Positions 16,317-24,947 are shown, counted from the first letter of the stretch. The stretch is 25,262 nt of DNA from Bacteroidota bacterium (GCA_022708385.1 JAKIYU010000005.1:1-25262), one strand, 5' to 3'. Program-made: numbers and translations. The notes: generated by a model from the letters alone, not told the origin.

Positions 16317-17148
16317 ATTGTTCAGAAAATAAATTTAATTCTATTGGTAAAGTTTGTGTGTGTTTTTGTTGAATAAAGTCAAGCCTAAATTCATCTTTTA
16401 TCTTTCCATTATTATTAAGTCTGTCAATTATCATTTTGTAGTAGTCTGGATGCAATTCACAGCTTATGTAATTTCTTTTTAAATCCTTGCATGTAAATAA
16501 TTCACTTCCACTACCTCCAAATAAAATAAATACGTCGTCATTTTCTTTTGTGCATGATTTAATAAGCATTTCAACCAATTTTAATGGAATTTGACATGAA
16601 TGAAATGTTTTATCTTTACTTACATTTTTTACTAAATCAAAATAAAACCAACTATATGGCATACGTCCCAAATGACCTGCAGCAATACGACCTTGTATTC
16701 TTTTATCTGTAGGATTTTGATATGGTACAGCTACATTATCTTTGTAGAATTTATTATTTTTACTCTTTGTAGCATGTAAAATGCTTCTATGTGCAGTTGT
16801 AAAACGTCTTGGGCTATGTCCAACATTCGTGTTGTATATCCAAACATAATCTTGTACATCATAAGCATTATCGTCTAAAAACTTAACTCTCATGTGAGCA
16901 TTTTGTTTCGGATAGTTCATCATAAATAAACTCCCTGTTGGTTTTAAAACCCTCAAACTTTCTTTTGTGAGTTCAACGTACCAATCAATATAATCACCCC
17001 ATTTTTGAGTATAATTTTTTCCTGCATAATTAATTCCTACATTATAATCGGGGTCGCCATAAACCATATCCAATGAATTGTCAGGAATACGTTTTAATAC
17101 AGTTATAACATCTTCATTAAAAACTTTATTTCTATACTTTTCAATCAT
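16288..17148 (-). CDS. Type II DNA methyltransferase, beta-class amino-methyltransferase
   Basis: A 286-residue modification enzyme transferring a methyl group to an exocyclic amino group (N6-adenine or N4-cytosine) in DNA. The catalytic motif IV reads DPDY (32-35, within MVYGDPDYNVGINYAG), a variant of DPPY with Asp at the third position. SAM-binding motif I FGGSGSE (210-216) follows near the C-terminus. The order IV, recognition region, then I marks the beta class. It begins 4 nt after the endonuclease stop, so the endonuclease gene comes first. Sample lines of this gene have about 23% G+C, far below the flanking genes. The last residues (EAQRHNKG) look like low-complexity spacer read as protein. 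The recognition sequence is unknown. Confidence 0.85.
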   Translation of the reverse strand: MIEKYRNKVFNEDVITVLKRIPDNSLDMVYGDPDYNVGINYAGKNYTQKWGDYIDWYVELTKESLRVLKPTGSLFMMNYPKQNAHMRVKFLDDNAYDVQDYVWIYNTNVGHSPRRFTTAHRSILHATKSKNNKFYKDNVAVPYQNPTDKRIQGRIAAGHLGRMPYSWFYFDLVKNVSKDKTFHSCQIPLKLVEMLIKSCTKENDDVFILFGGSGSELFTCKDLKRNYISCELHPDYYKMIIDRLNNNGKIKDEFRLDFIQQKHTQTLPIELNLFSEQYEAQRHNKG

Positions 17149-17152
17149 ACGA

Positions 17153-17962
17153 CTAATTTTTTTTAATTAATTTATATGAAGCTGATTTTACAAACTTGAT
17201 TGATGTAATGTCAAGAGGTTTTGAAAAAGTGTATGCCCATAATTTTAAAACATCTCCCGTTTTAGATTTTTCTCTAACTACATAAACTCCATATATCTCT
17301 TTTATTTTTCCTTTTATAGTGTCTTTCAGATTTGCATTATAATAATATAAAAAAGGATGATATAGTTGGTAAACAGAAAAACTATCAGGTTTACCATTTT
17401 TTGCTTCAAAAACACCAATGATTCCATTAAATTCGATAGTTAAATCAACCTCAATTTGAATATTGGTCAATTCAAGTTTTGCTTCCTTCCCAAAAGAATA
17501 TTTAAAAGATGTTTTGGTTCTATGAGGAAAATATGTATTTGATTTTTTTAATATATCAATATCTTCAAATTCAGTATCTTTTCCAAAAAGAAAATGATGT
17601 AAAATTCGCTGATTATTTGCTACCGACAAAATGTTACTTTCACTTGAATTATACTGATTAAGTAAACTTTTTTTATAATTCCATTTTATTGATTTTTGTA
17701 TAGGTTCAAAATCGTGATAGACTTTTTTAATACCTTTAATAAATTTATGTTTACCACTTCCAATGTGAATAATAGTCAAGTCATTTTTTATTAAAATTTC
17801 AGGTAGTTTTACTTTACTGTCAAGTTTAGTAACATCAAAAGGGTTTCCAAAACCAACTTTCTTACACACATCCTTTACTAAGTCATTATGAAAAATATAA
17901 TCATTCTTGCGTTTGCAAATTTTGTATAATTCTTCAATTACTTGTCCTTTTTTACTTGCCAT
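17153..17962 (-). CDS. Type II restriction endonuclease (PD-(D/E)XK type)
   Basis: A 269-residue protein paired with the DNA methyltransferase. The nuclease core is visible as IQIEVDLTIEFNG (168-180) and IIGVFEAKNG (181-190): Asp173, Glu186 and Lys188 form a PD-(D/E)XK-like triad with typical spacing. The N-terminal 80 residues (basic, helical, ending in a beta segment about 62-76) may be a winged-helix DNA-binding part; this is inference. It is strongly AT-rich and rich in Lys, Asn and Ile, unlike the neighbours, which points to acquisition by transfer. It could in principle be another nuclease, but coupling to the methyltransferase makes the restriction role likely. No controller protein gene is seen. 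Confidence 0.75.
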   Translation of the reverse strand: MASKKGQVIEELYKICKRKNDYIFHNDLVKDVCKKVGFGNPFDVTKLDSKVKLPEILIKNDLTIIHIGSGKHKFIKGIKKVYHDFEPIQKSIKWNYKKSLLNQYNSSESNILSVANNQRILHHFLFGKDTEFEDIDILKKSNTYFPHRTKTSFKYSFGKEAKLELTNIQIEVDLTIEFNGIIGVFEAKNGKPDSFSVYQLYHPFLYYYNANLKDTIKGKIKEIYGVYVVREKSKTGDVLKLWAYTFSKPLDITSIKFVKSASYKLIKKN

Positions 17963-18044
17963 TTCATTTTATTTTAATACATAAAATTAATCATTTTTGT
18001 TCAATTTTCATTAGCAAGTGTCTTTTTTCAGCATACGGCATTAC

Positions 18045-18983
18045 CTACAGGTATTCCTTTTTTATAGTATATTGCGGTTGTTTGTTCTGCGACAGGAAAA
18101 TGCGCCCGATATACTCCCCTATCATACCCAAAGAAATCAGTTGGATACCGGCAAAGGTAAATATCGCAGTAATTGTCAGTGAGAAGCCCGGCGGTAGGCC
18201 TGGCACCATAAAATGCTCCAGCACCGAATAGAGCCCAAAAAGCAGTCCTGTAAAAGCAAAGAACAACCCCACATAAATAGAAATGCGCAATGGAATAATG
18301 GAAAAGCTGGTAAACATATTCGACCACAGTTTAAGCAGTTTTCTGAAGGTGTAACCCGATTTACCCTGTTTTCTTTTTTCGTGCAGAACTTTAAGCGTAC
18401 CTATATTGGCCGTAGCCCTCAGTATAAGCCCGTCGATATACGGGTAGGGCAATTCGTATTTAATGACTTCATTTACCAGAAAGCGGTTCATACATTTGAA
18501 ACTCGACAGGTAAAGCGCTTTGGGTTTTTTAAGCAATAGGGTAGCCATGTAGTTATTGAGGCTGCTTCCCCAATTCCGCCACCAGTTATGTTTTTTCTCA
18601 TCGTAAAAGGTATATACCACATCGTAATCGTTGTCTGCGGCATATTCAATAAGTTTTATCACTTCCGAAACGGGGTTCTGAAAGTCATCATCCATAATAA
18701 TGATATAATCTCCCCCTGCTTTGTTCAGACCTGCCATTACGGCATTATGTTCCCCGAAATTACGGGCAAGGGGCAGGTATTTTACCTTGCCTTTGTATTT
18801 GTGGTAAAGCTCCAAACATGCGTTATGGGAATTGTCGGCGGAATAATCGTTTACGAGCACAATTTCCGTTTCGTATTTTGCAGGCATTTCATCAATAAGC
18901 ATGCACACAAGGCTTTTTATAGAGGTCTCTGCATTGTAAACAGGGATGACCACTGACACTTTGGGGAGGGCGGCATTACTCAT
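18045..18983 (-). CDS. Family 2 glycosyltransferase, polyprenyl-phosphate type (GtrB/ArnC-like)
   Basis: A 312-residue inner-membrane enzyme that would transfer a sugar from a nucleotide donor to polyprenyl phosphate on the cytoplasmic side. GT-A motifs: VSVVIPVYNAE (9-19), EIVLVNDYSADNS (40-52), the metal-binding MDDDFQNP (97-104) and GKSGYTFRKLLKLWSN (207-222), typical of this subgroup. Two transmembrane helices follow (about 233-255 and 268-292), as in GtrB and ArnC. The ATG overlaps the end of the cupin gene by 4 nt, so both are co-expressed. The donor sugar is unknown; the cupin partner suggests an unusual deoxysugar. A flippase and downstream transferase are not obvious in the window, unless the GT-C-like proteins use the product. 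Confidence 0.88.
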   Translation of the reverse strand: MSNAALPKVSVVIPVYNAETSIKSLVCMLIDEMPAKYETEIVLVNDYSADNSHNACLELYHKYKGKVKYLPLARNFGEHNAVMAGLNKAGGDYIIIMDDDFQNPVSEVIKLIEYAADNDYDVVYTFYDEKKHNWWRNWGSSLNNYMATLLLKKPKALYLSSFKCMNRFLVNEVIKYELPYPYIDGLILRATANIGTLKVLHEKRKQGKSGYTFRKLLKLWSNMFTSFSIIPLRISIYVGLFFAFTGLLFGLYSVLEHFMVPGLPPGFSLTITAIFTFAGIQLISLGMIGEYIGRIFLSQNKQPQYTIKKEYL

Positions 18984-19390
18984 GGTTTGTATTTATCTAA
19001 ATAAGACACGTAATCTTCGTGGGTATGCAGATACTGGCTTAGGTCGTGGGGTTCGCTGGCCAGAACAAGGCACACAGCATCCTTACTAAAATTAAAAAGT
19101 TCGAGAAAAATGAGCCGTGGCACATAGAGTGCATGAGAAGGGTCGTTTAACAAAAAATCCTTACTGGAATTCTTGTCATTAAGCCTTACCGTAAAGCTAC
19201 CCGCCATAGGTATAAGCAATTCGTCGGTGTCCTTAAGGGCATGCTTGCCCCTGTTGTCTTTAATGTTATATATGTAAAAAATTCTTTTGATGGCAAAGGG
19301 GATGTCTTTGTTTTCTTCAATGGCCGACAGCACCCCGCGAGAGTCCTGATGGGACGATATGTGTATAATTTTAGCTTTTTCGAGATACAT
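18980..19390 (-). CDS. FdtA/WxcM-like cupin (sugar 3,4-ketoisomerase family)
   Basis: A 136-residue single-domain cupin. Active members isomerise dTDP-4-keto-6-deoxyglucose to the 3-keto sugar before amination. Family signs: HQDSRGVLSAIE (14-25), FAIKRIFYIYNI (32-43), RGKHAL (47-52), ELLIPMAGSFTVRLND (57-72) and YVPRLIFLEL (89-98). The usual motif is RGxHAHK; here the second His is Leu52, so catalysis may be altered or lost, although Arg18 and His50 remain. It overlaps the GT2 gene by 4 nt. No dTDP-sugar synthesis genes or aminotransferase are in the window, so the substrate would have to come from elsewhere. A non-catalytic binding role is possible. Confidence 0.8.
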   Translation of the reverse strand: MYLEKAKIIHISSHQDSRGVLSAIEENKDIPFAIKRIFYIYNIKDNRGKHALKDTDELLIPMAGSFTVRLNDKNSSKDFLLNDPSHALYVPRLIFLELFNFSKDAVCLVLASEPHDLSQYLHTHEDYVSYLDKYKP

Positions 19391-19478
19391 AAAACATCAT
19401 GGGGGTTAAATCTTTTGTAAAAATATTGTTTTTTCACATTATCCCATGTAAAAAAATGTGTTTCCTCAAAGTTTGTTT

Positions 19479-19486
19479 TAATTTTG
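19479..19486 (+). promoter_or_regulatory. Putative -7 element (TAATTTTG) for the MBOAT operon
   Basis: TAATTTTG fits TAnnTTTG and lies 32 nt before the GTG start at 19519, implying a leader of about 26 nt. The -33 element is weak. No equally good element was found for the divergent cupin gene. Confidence 0.4.
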
Positions 19487-19518
19487 TTTGTTTAAATAGC
19501 AAATAAGAATCATTCGGC

Positions 19519-20901
19519 GTGGTTTACAGTTCGGTAAGTTTTATTTTTTATTTTCTGCCGCTGCTGCTGGCGGGCTATTATCTGATGCCGAGGCTGTGGC
19601 TGAAAAACATATTTTTATTGCTGGCCAGTATGGTATTCTATGCCTGGAGCGAGGGCCGGTTTGTTTTACTGTTGTTGTCGGTTGGCTTGAGTGCCTGGGG
19701 GTATGCTTGTCTGATAAAACATACGCGGTATAAAAAAGCGGTCGCATTTATAGTCGTAATTTCTTATGTTTTATTGCTTGTTTTTTACAAATATCCCTTT
19801 TCATTTCTCTGGCGCAGCCAGGATGTACCTGGTTTAAACGGCATGGCTTTCCCGCTGGGGATTTCATTTTTCAGTTTTCAGGCGATATCCTACATTATTG
19901 ACGTGTATCGCGACAACAGCTCTTATGAAAGAAATCCCTTCTATGTCGTGCTTTATATCAGTATGTTTCCCCAACTCATATCAGGGCCCTTGGTACGCTA
20001 CAACAGCATGTCGCAACAGTTCAGAGAACGCAATTTTTGTCCTGACCGTTTTGCAGGAGGTATAAAGCGATTTATAACCGGCCTGGCTAAAAAAGTACTT
20101 ATAGCCAATCCACTGGGACTGCTGGTGCACGACATCATGCAAGCCGAAACGGCCATGCTGAGCACACCTGCGGCATGGCTGGGTATTGTAGCTTTTGCCC
20201 TGCAGCTCTACTACGACTTTTCGGGGTATACCGATATGGCTATTGGCATAGGCAAAATACTGGGCTTTGAGCTTCCCGAAAATTTCAATCATCCATTTAT
20301 AAGCAGGTCTGTGACCGAATTCTGGCGCCGTTGGCACATAACCCTCTCGGGCTGGCTTAAAGACTATGTGTTTATGCCCCTTTCGCTCAATTTAAGGCGA
20401 TTAAAAAAGTATGGTGTATTTCTGTCGCTTGTCATCACTTTTACCCTGTGCGGCATCTGGCATAGTCCTGGCTGGAACTTTTTGCTTTGGGGAAGTATGC
20501 ATGGCTTATTAATGGGCATAGAGCAACTCTTTTTGGCAAAACAATTGGAAAAATTCAGGGTATTGTCGCATATTTACACGCTTTTTGTTTTATTGCTGAG
20601 TTTTGTTTTTGTTGCTTCAGGCACTCCCGATGAGGCCTTAACCTACTTCGGGCGCCTGTTTTCGTTTGCAACTGCAGCCACTTACGGGGTGGGCAACTTT
20701 GTGGCACGGCAGCATTGGGTGCTGATGGCTGTCGGTATTTTATGCTGTTTGCCTGTTCAAAAAATATTTCAGCGTTTAACTATTAATTATTCCAATTATA
20801 CTCATACGGCAGAATCGTTACTTTTGCAGGTCTTGTTGTTGTTATCCCTCATGGGCGTAATAGCCGAGACTTATAATCCATTTCTTTACTTTAAATTCTA
20901 A
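19519..20901 (+). CDS. MBOAT family O-acyltransferase (AlgI-like)
   Basis: A 460-residue polytopic membrane protein of the MBOAT family. By family knowledge it moves an acyl (usually acetyl) group from the cytoplasm across the membrane for O-acylation of an exported polymer. Diagnostic motifs: FPLGISFFSFQAISYIID (111-128), QLISGPLVRYN (152-162), YYDFSGYTDMAIG (231-243), FWRRWHITLSGWL (268-280, His273) and the active-site region CGIWHSPGWNFLLWG (311-325, His315). Both key histidines are present. The start is GTG; the next in-frame ATG would remove 22 residues of the first helix. Nearest relatives should be AlgI, DltB and PatA/PatB-type proteins. It is followed after 4 nt by a methyltransferase gene and then by an AlgX-like gene. 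Confidence 0.92.
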   Translation: MVYSSVSFIFYFLPLLLAGYYLMPRLWLKNIFLLLASMVFYAWSEGRFVLLLLSVGLSAWGYACLIKHTRYKKAVAFIVVISYVLLLVFYKYPFSFLWRSQDVPGLNGMAFPLGISFFSFQAISYIIDVYRDNSSYERNPFYVVLYISMFPQLISGPLVRYNSMSQQFRERNFCPDRFAGGIKRFITGLAKKVLIANPLGLLVHDIMQAETAMLSTPAAWLGIVAFALQLYYDFSGYTDMAIGIGKILGFELPENFNHPFISRSVTEFWRRWHITLSGWLKDYVFMPLSLNLRRLKKYGVFLSLVITFTLCGIWHSPGWNFLLWGSMHGLLMGIEQLFLAKQLEKFRVLSHIYTLFVLLLSFVFVASGTPDEALTYFGRLFSFATAATYGVGNFVARQHWVLMAVGILCCLPVQKIFQRLTINYSNYTHTAESLLLQVLLLLSLMGVIAETYNPFLYFKF

Positions 20902-20905
20902 TCTT

Positions 20906-21472
20906 ATGAAATTTCCCGAATCAGCTCTGGCACACAAATACCTCGACGGTCTCAGAGGTATCGAAATTGGTGGCTCTGCCCACAACAGCTTTGGGTTAAA
21001 CACGCTGAACGTGGACCGGATTGGTGATAAACAATCGCATTTTAAACTTTATGAAATTGAGCAGTGCGGGGAAGCTATGCGGGTGGATGTAGTGGCCGAA
21101 GGCAATAAGCTACCTTTTCCGGATAAATCGTACGATTTTGTCATTTCGAGCCATGTCATTGAACACTTTTACGACCCCATCTCAGCACTTCTCGAATGGG
21201 CAAGAATTGCCACGCGGTATATCTTTATCATCGTACCCCACCGCCAACGCACCTTCGATGCTGAACGCGAGCTTACCAAGGTAAGCGAACTCCATCGCCG
21301 CTTCCTGGAAAAGGAAACCGTCGAAGATGAATTCAGGGGCCTTCACTGGTCGGTATTTGAACCTTCGAACTTTAACGAACTGTGTGTACTGTGTGGCTTA
21401 AACGTGGTCGAAATCCAGGACCCCGACGATAAAGTGGGTAATGGATTTACTTTTGTTATCAAACTTGATTAA
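20906..21472 (+). CDS. Small SAM-dependent methyltransferase (type 11-like)
   Basis: A 188-residue soluble protein with a compact methyltransferase fold. The SAM-binding loop is GIEIGGSAHN (18-27), a Gly-rich variant of motif I. GNKLPFPDKSYDFVISSHVI (66-85) followed by EHF is the typical type 11 core. PHRQRTFDAEREL (111-123) and LHWSVFEP (146-153) recall small methyltransferases found beside glycosyltransferases. The acceptor is not known; a sugar hydroxyl of the glycan modified by this operon would fit. It sits 4 nt after the MBOAT stop and 2 nt before the SGNH protein start, so the three genes are tightly coupled. Confidence 0.8.
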   Translation: MKFPESALAHKYLDGLRGIEIGGSAHNSFGLNTLNVDRIGDKQSHFKLYEIEQCGEAMRVDVVAEGNKLPFPDKSYDFVISSHVIEHFYDPISALLEWARIATRYIFIIVPHRQRTFDAERELTKVSELHRRFLEKETVEDEFRGLHWSVFEPSNFNELCVLCGLNVVEIQDPDDKVGNGFTFVIKLD

Positions 21473-21474
21473 TA

Positions 21475-24400
21475 ATGACTTACCCAAGGATAATGCTGAA
21501 CAAAAGATTTAATCCATATTACTTGTTTTTCCTGAGCATTCCTTTGGTATTTTTTATATTGCGGGCAGGCGACAGTACCCAAAAAAACCTACCCGAAATT
21601 GACTTTCTGTATTTCAGCGCCCGGGCTACAAGAACGACCGGCATTCAGCTTTTTTCGGGAAAGGAACAACTGGCCTCATGGACTACCGACAGCCTCTTTT
21701 ACAAGTATTTCGATTATGCAGGCGACCTCAGCAACGGCAAATATTTATATTTAAAAATACTGAACCTTGGCAGTAATGATACACTACGCATCCTATCTTT
21801 CAATCTTTTAAGAAAGAACAGCGTTTCAACGCTTTTCCGCTTTATCAACCCGGATGAGTATATAACCAATGCCCGTGTTATCGCTGATGATGATTGCATA
21901 GCGCTTGTTCCTATAAGTCCTGAAGCCCCTGTAAAAATTTCGCTGCAACCGGCCGACCATTGGAATAGGGAATCTCCGGAAGGGAATTTTACACTCTTTC
22001 TTGAAATTGTTTTCCTGCTGGTGTTTGTTTTTATTAACATCATGCAACCTCCGGCCCGGTATTTTATTTTCAGTTGTGTACTGACGCTTCTAACCCTCTT
22101 GCTTTTAAGCCTGTGCAACGGCACTGATGAAAGTACACTTACACTCAGCACATCAAACCAATTGGGCAGAACGGAAGTTTATTACAATCATTACCCCGAG
22201 TTTACAAAGTTAAAATACACGTATCTTGAAAACCAGGAACAGGTATTTCAAACCAGGGTAAACCTTTCGGCCGACAGGTTTTTCCGTTTCGACTTCGACC
22301 AGTTCAACAAACTAGAAGGCGCTGCCATAACAATACGAAACGGCCTTTTCAGAAAAACTTGGCTTCTAAGCAAAATACCCCCCGGTGCTCTTTGTATTAA
22401 TGACATGGCGTTTAAGGACGGTGTTTTTTATGCGGTGGGCAGTGATGCGTTTATGTCGTTATCCACACAAACTTTTATTAACGGTATCCGCCGGCTTATC
22501 TGGCTGAGGCAATGCACCTATTTGTTTTTTGCACTGATGGCATTTGTGGTTCTTATAGCCCTTCACAGACTTTTAGCACCCCGTCTAAAACTGATGTTCC
22601 GGCCTTTTTACCTGGCTTTTTTACTCCTACCCCTTATTTACGTTTTTTTAGATTACACCCATACAGCAGAGAAAGATTCAGAGAGGGCTCCCGATTATTT
22701 TTACTTTTCGGCAGCCGTATCGAAACCGGTTACCATCAGCCTGTTTGCCGATAACGATTCAATTACCAGCTGGGACATCCGAAAACCCGGCTTTCAGATG
22801 AGAGATTGCCTCTGCCCGCTGAAAGATTCGGGGGGAATCACTCTAAGGATAGACAGCATGGCCGCCAATGACTCCCTGGCTTTGCTTTCGTTCCATTTAT
22901 ACAGGGGCCACACCTTGTATTCCCTCAGCGACAGGGTAAGCCCCTATTTAACAGCCGAAAATGCCTCCCCCCACCTAAACGGGGGTATTTACATTCTTGT
23001 AGCTAACTCTTCTTATGCTCCCGTTAAGCTGCATCTGGCGGGTTCCGCGGCATGGGAAAAAACCAGCCTTAACGCCCATCCCCCGGCAAGGGTAAAATGG
23101 TTAATTTTTAGCTTTATACTGGCTTTTATTTTTCTTCTGATAACAACACCTTCATTAAAAGCTTTTTTAACAGCCTTGTCCATATCGCTTGGGGTACTGC
23201 TTCTTTTTTATTGGCTCACCCCCGACATTTTTGGTAAAATAGTCATTGAAACAAGCACCCCGCAACGTTACGCCGAAATATTCAACAGTCCTGACGCCAT
23301 TTTCAAAAAAGACAATAGCACATTTATAAAAGGCAATCCCTATTTAAAAAATGCTGAAATTGCTTTTAACAAAAAACCGTTTATTCGTTGCGACCTCGAC
23401 GACAGCCTCAAACTTGTAACAGAATATAACCTCGCGATTAAAAACGGCTTGTTCAGAAAAACATGGAATCTGGCTCAAACACCCCCGGAATATCTTGTGG
23501 CTAACGACTTGTTTATTTACAACGGCCTTTGCTACATCACGGGCAATGACCCCTTTTTCGGTCTGGGTTCGGTCTTTTTTGTAAAGCAGGCCCACCTGCT
23601 TGCCGACTGGCGCCTGCATGCTTATATCTTTATCGCTTTGTTTGTATTTGTTTGCCTTATATCGGGCGCCCGCATTATTGAAAGGTTTAAGCTTCATCAA
23701 AGCATTTTAGTGTTGCTTTTTGCAGTTATGGCTTTTTCACAATTATTGTTTTGGCCCTTTCATTCCGACAGGCTCAAGTTGCCCTCCGAAAACCGCAATG
23801 CTTCTCCCCTGCCTGCTTTCAACATTGATTCATCAACCGCTTACAGCAAAGCCTTAAACAACTATCTTAACGACCAGGTGCCTGGGCGCAGCCGCTTAAT
23901 TTCTGTTAACAATTACATTTACTATTCCCTGTTCCGCCAGTTGCTCAATAATCCCTTTGTATATTTCGGAAAAGATGGCTGGATGTTTTATATCGGTGAA
24001 GGCTACCGCGATTTTTTCGAAAACAAAACCCCGTTAACCGATACCGAACTACATGAAATTGTTTCGTTGTTTGAAATCATCCGTGACGCAGTCGAAGCCC
24101 GTGGGGCAAAGCTGTATATTGTCATCCCGCGTTTACCGCATTATGTCTATGAGGACAAGTTGGGCAAGCGCTTGTTTCAACATCGGAAACCCTCAAAATA
24201 TGAGCAATTTACAGCTTATGCAAAAGAACATGCCACCCTGCCTCTTATAGACGTCAATCCCGTCATCAGGGAAGCCCGCCGCAAGACAGGCCTCGACATG
24301 TATTACAAAACCGATTCGCACTGGAATTATGTGGGCGCTTACCTGGCTTACAACAAGCTTATGCAGACCATTCACAGGGACTTCCCCGAAACAGGCGCCC

Positions 24401-24804
24401 CTATCCCTTTCAACGAAATACAATGGGATTACACCAGGGATAGCATAGCCGACCTGGCCGACATGTCGGGCATGCAGGGCTATATACTCAAGGGCGGCTA
24501 CGTGCCCCGGCATCCCCTGCTGCGGGCAAACACCGACACCCTCCCCCCGCCGGCGTTTTATCCTTTCAAACACGCCCTCACCCTTAACCCTAAAAAGGAA
24601 GGCCCCAACATGCTCCTCTTTCATGACTCCTACGCCCGCCTGTGGTACCCCTACCTGGGTTGCCATTTCCGTCATAGCACTTTTTTGTGGACATTTATTT
24701 ACGACAACAGTTACCTCGACCAGTTTAAACCAGATGTGGTGATATGGGAAATGAGCGAACGCTCGCTGCAGCATTTTATTTATGAGAATAGGGGGTTGAA
24801 ATGA
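21475..24804 (+). CDS. Duplicated membrane/beta-module protein with C-terminal AlgX/AlgJ-like SGNH domain
   Basis: A 1109-residue inner-membrane protein. Residues about 15-374 and 377-740 are two copies of one module: helix, beta region, helix pair, beta region, helix. Matching landmarks are LYFSARA (45-51) and FYFSAAV (409-415), and IRNGLFRKTW (287-296) and IKNGLFRKTW (655-664), offset 364-368 residues. A ninth helix (742-760) leads into the SGNH domain (765-1109), with YFGKDGWMFYIGEG (830-843), TDSHWN (946-951; Asp947, His949) and FHDSYA (1049-1054; nucleophile Ser1052), the AlgX/AlgJ/DHHW triad. Nine helices with positive cytoplasmic loops place all beta regions and the SGNH domain in the periplasm. 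Likely role: glycan O-acetyl transfer or removal with the MBOAT. The function of the repeated module is unknown; carbohydrate binding is a guess. Confidence 0.85.
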   Translation: MTYPRIMLNKRFNPYYLFFLSIPLVFFILRAGDSTQKNLPEIDFLYFSARATRTTGIQLFSGKEQLASWTTDSLFYKYFDYAGDLSNGKYLYLKILNLGSNDTLRILSFNLLRKNSVSTLFRFINPDEYITNARVIADDDCIALVPISPEAPVKISLQPADHWNRESPEGNFTLFLEIVFLLVFVFINIMQPPARYFIFSCVLTLLTLLLLSLCNGTDESTLTLSTSNQLGRTEVYYNHYPEFTKLKYTYLENQEQVFQTRVNLSADRFFRFDFDQFNKLEGAAITIRNGLFRKTWLLSKIPPGALCINDMAFKDGVFYAVGSDAFMSLSTQTFINGIRRLIWLRQCTYLFFALMAFVVLIALHRLLAPRLKLMFRPFYLAFLLLPLIYVFLDYTHTAEKDSERAPDYFYFSAAVSKPVTISLFADNDSITSWDIRKPGFQMRDCLCPLKDSGGITLRIDSMAANDSLALLSFHLYRGHTLYSLSDRVSPYLTAENASPHLNGGIYILVANSSYAPVKLHLAGSAAWEKTSLNAHPPARVKWLIFSFILAFIFLLITTPSLKAFLTALSISLGVLLLFYWLTPDIFGKIVIETSTPQRYAEIFNSPDAIFKKDNSTFIKGNPYLKNAEIAFNKKPFIRCDLDDSLKLVTEYNLAIKNGLFRKTWNLAQTPPEYLVANDLFIYNGLCYITGNDPFFGLGSVFFVKQAHLLADWRLHAYIFIALFVFVCLISGARIIERFKLHQSILVLLFAVMAFSQLLFWPFHSDRLKLPSENRNASPLPAFNIDSSTAYSKALNNYLNDQVPGRSRLISVNNYIYYSLFRQLLNNPFVYFGKDGWMFYIGEGYRDFFENKTPLTDTELHEIVSLFEIIRDAVEARGAKLYIVIPRLPHYVYEDKLGKRLFQHRKPSKYEQFTAYAKEHATLPLIDVNPVIREARRKTGLDMYYKTDSHWNYVGAYLAYNKLMQTIHRDFPETGAPIPFNEIQWDYTRDSIADLADMSGMQGYILKGGYVPRHPLLRANTDTLPPPAFYPFKHALTLNPKKEGPNMLLFHDSYARLWYPYLGCHFRHSTFLWTFIYDNSYLDQFKPDVVIWEMSERSLQHFIYENRGLK

Positions 24805-24947
24805 AGAAATGTTTTAATGAAGGAATTGTTGAATTAAAATCATTAATGTCCGATAAAAATTTATAACACCGTATTTAGATTTTTCAACTAATTGATAATC
24901 AGTGAAATTAATTTTTTAATAAGTCCGTTTTTCAAAAGTAAGCCCCC
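24805..24947. other. AT-rich non-coding stretch after the acylation operon
   Basis: No reading frame, convincing hairpin terminator or promoter was found here. Together with the transposase remnant to its right it makes a gene-poor gap of about 400 nt between the SGNH gene and the last gene start. Confidence 0.5.

Noticed and set aside
19427..19461. CACATT ... AATGTG inverted repeat in the cupin-MBOAT gap
   Set aside because: Six pairs with a 14-nt loop; not distinguishable from chance in this composition.
24193..24774. 193-codon minus-strand frame inside the SGNH gene
   Set aside because: It overlaps the conserved DSHW and HDSY coding region, and its composition follows the reverse complement of that gene.
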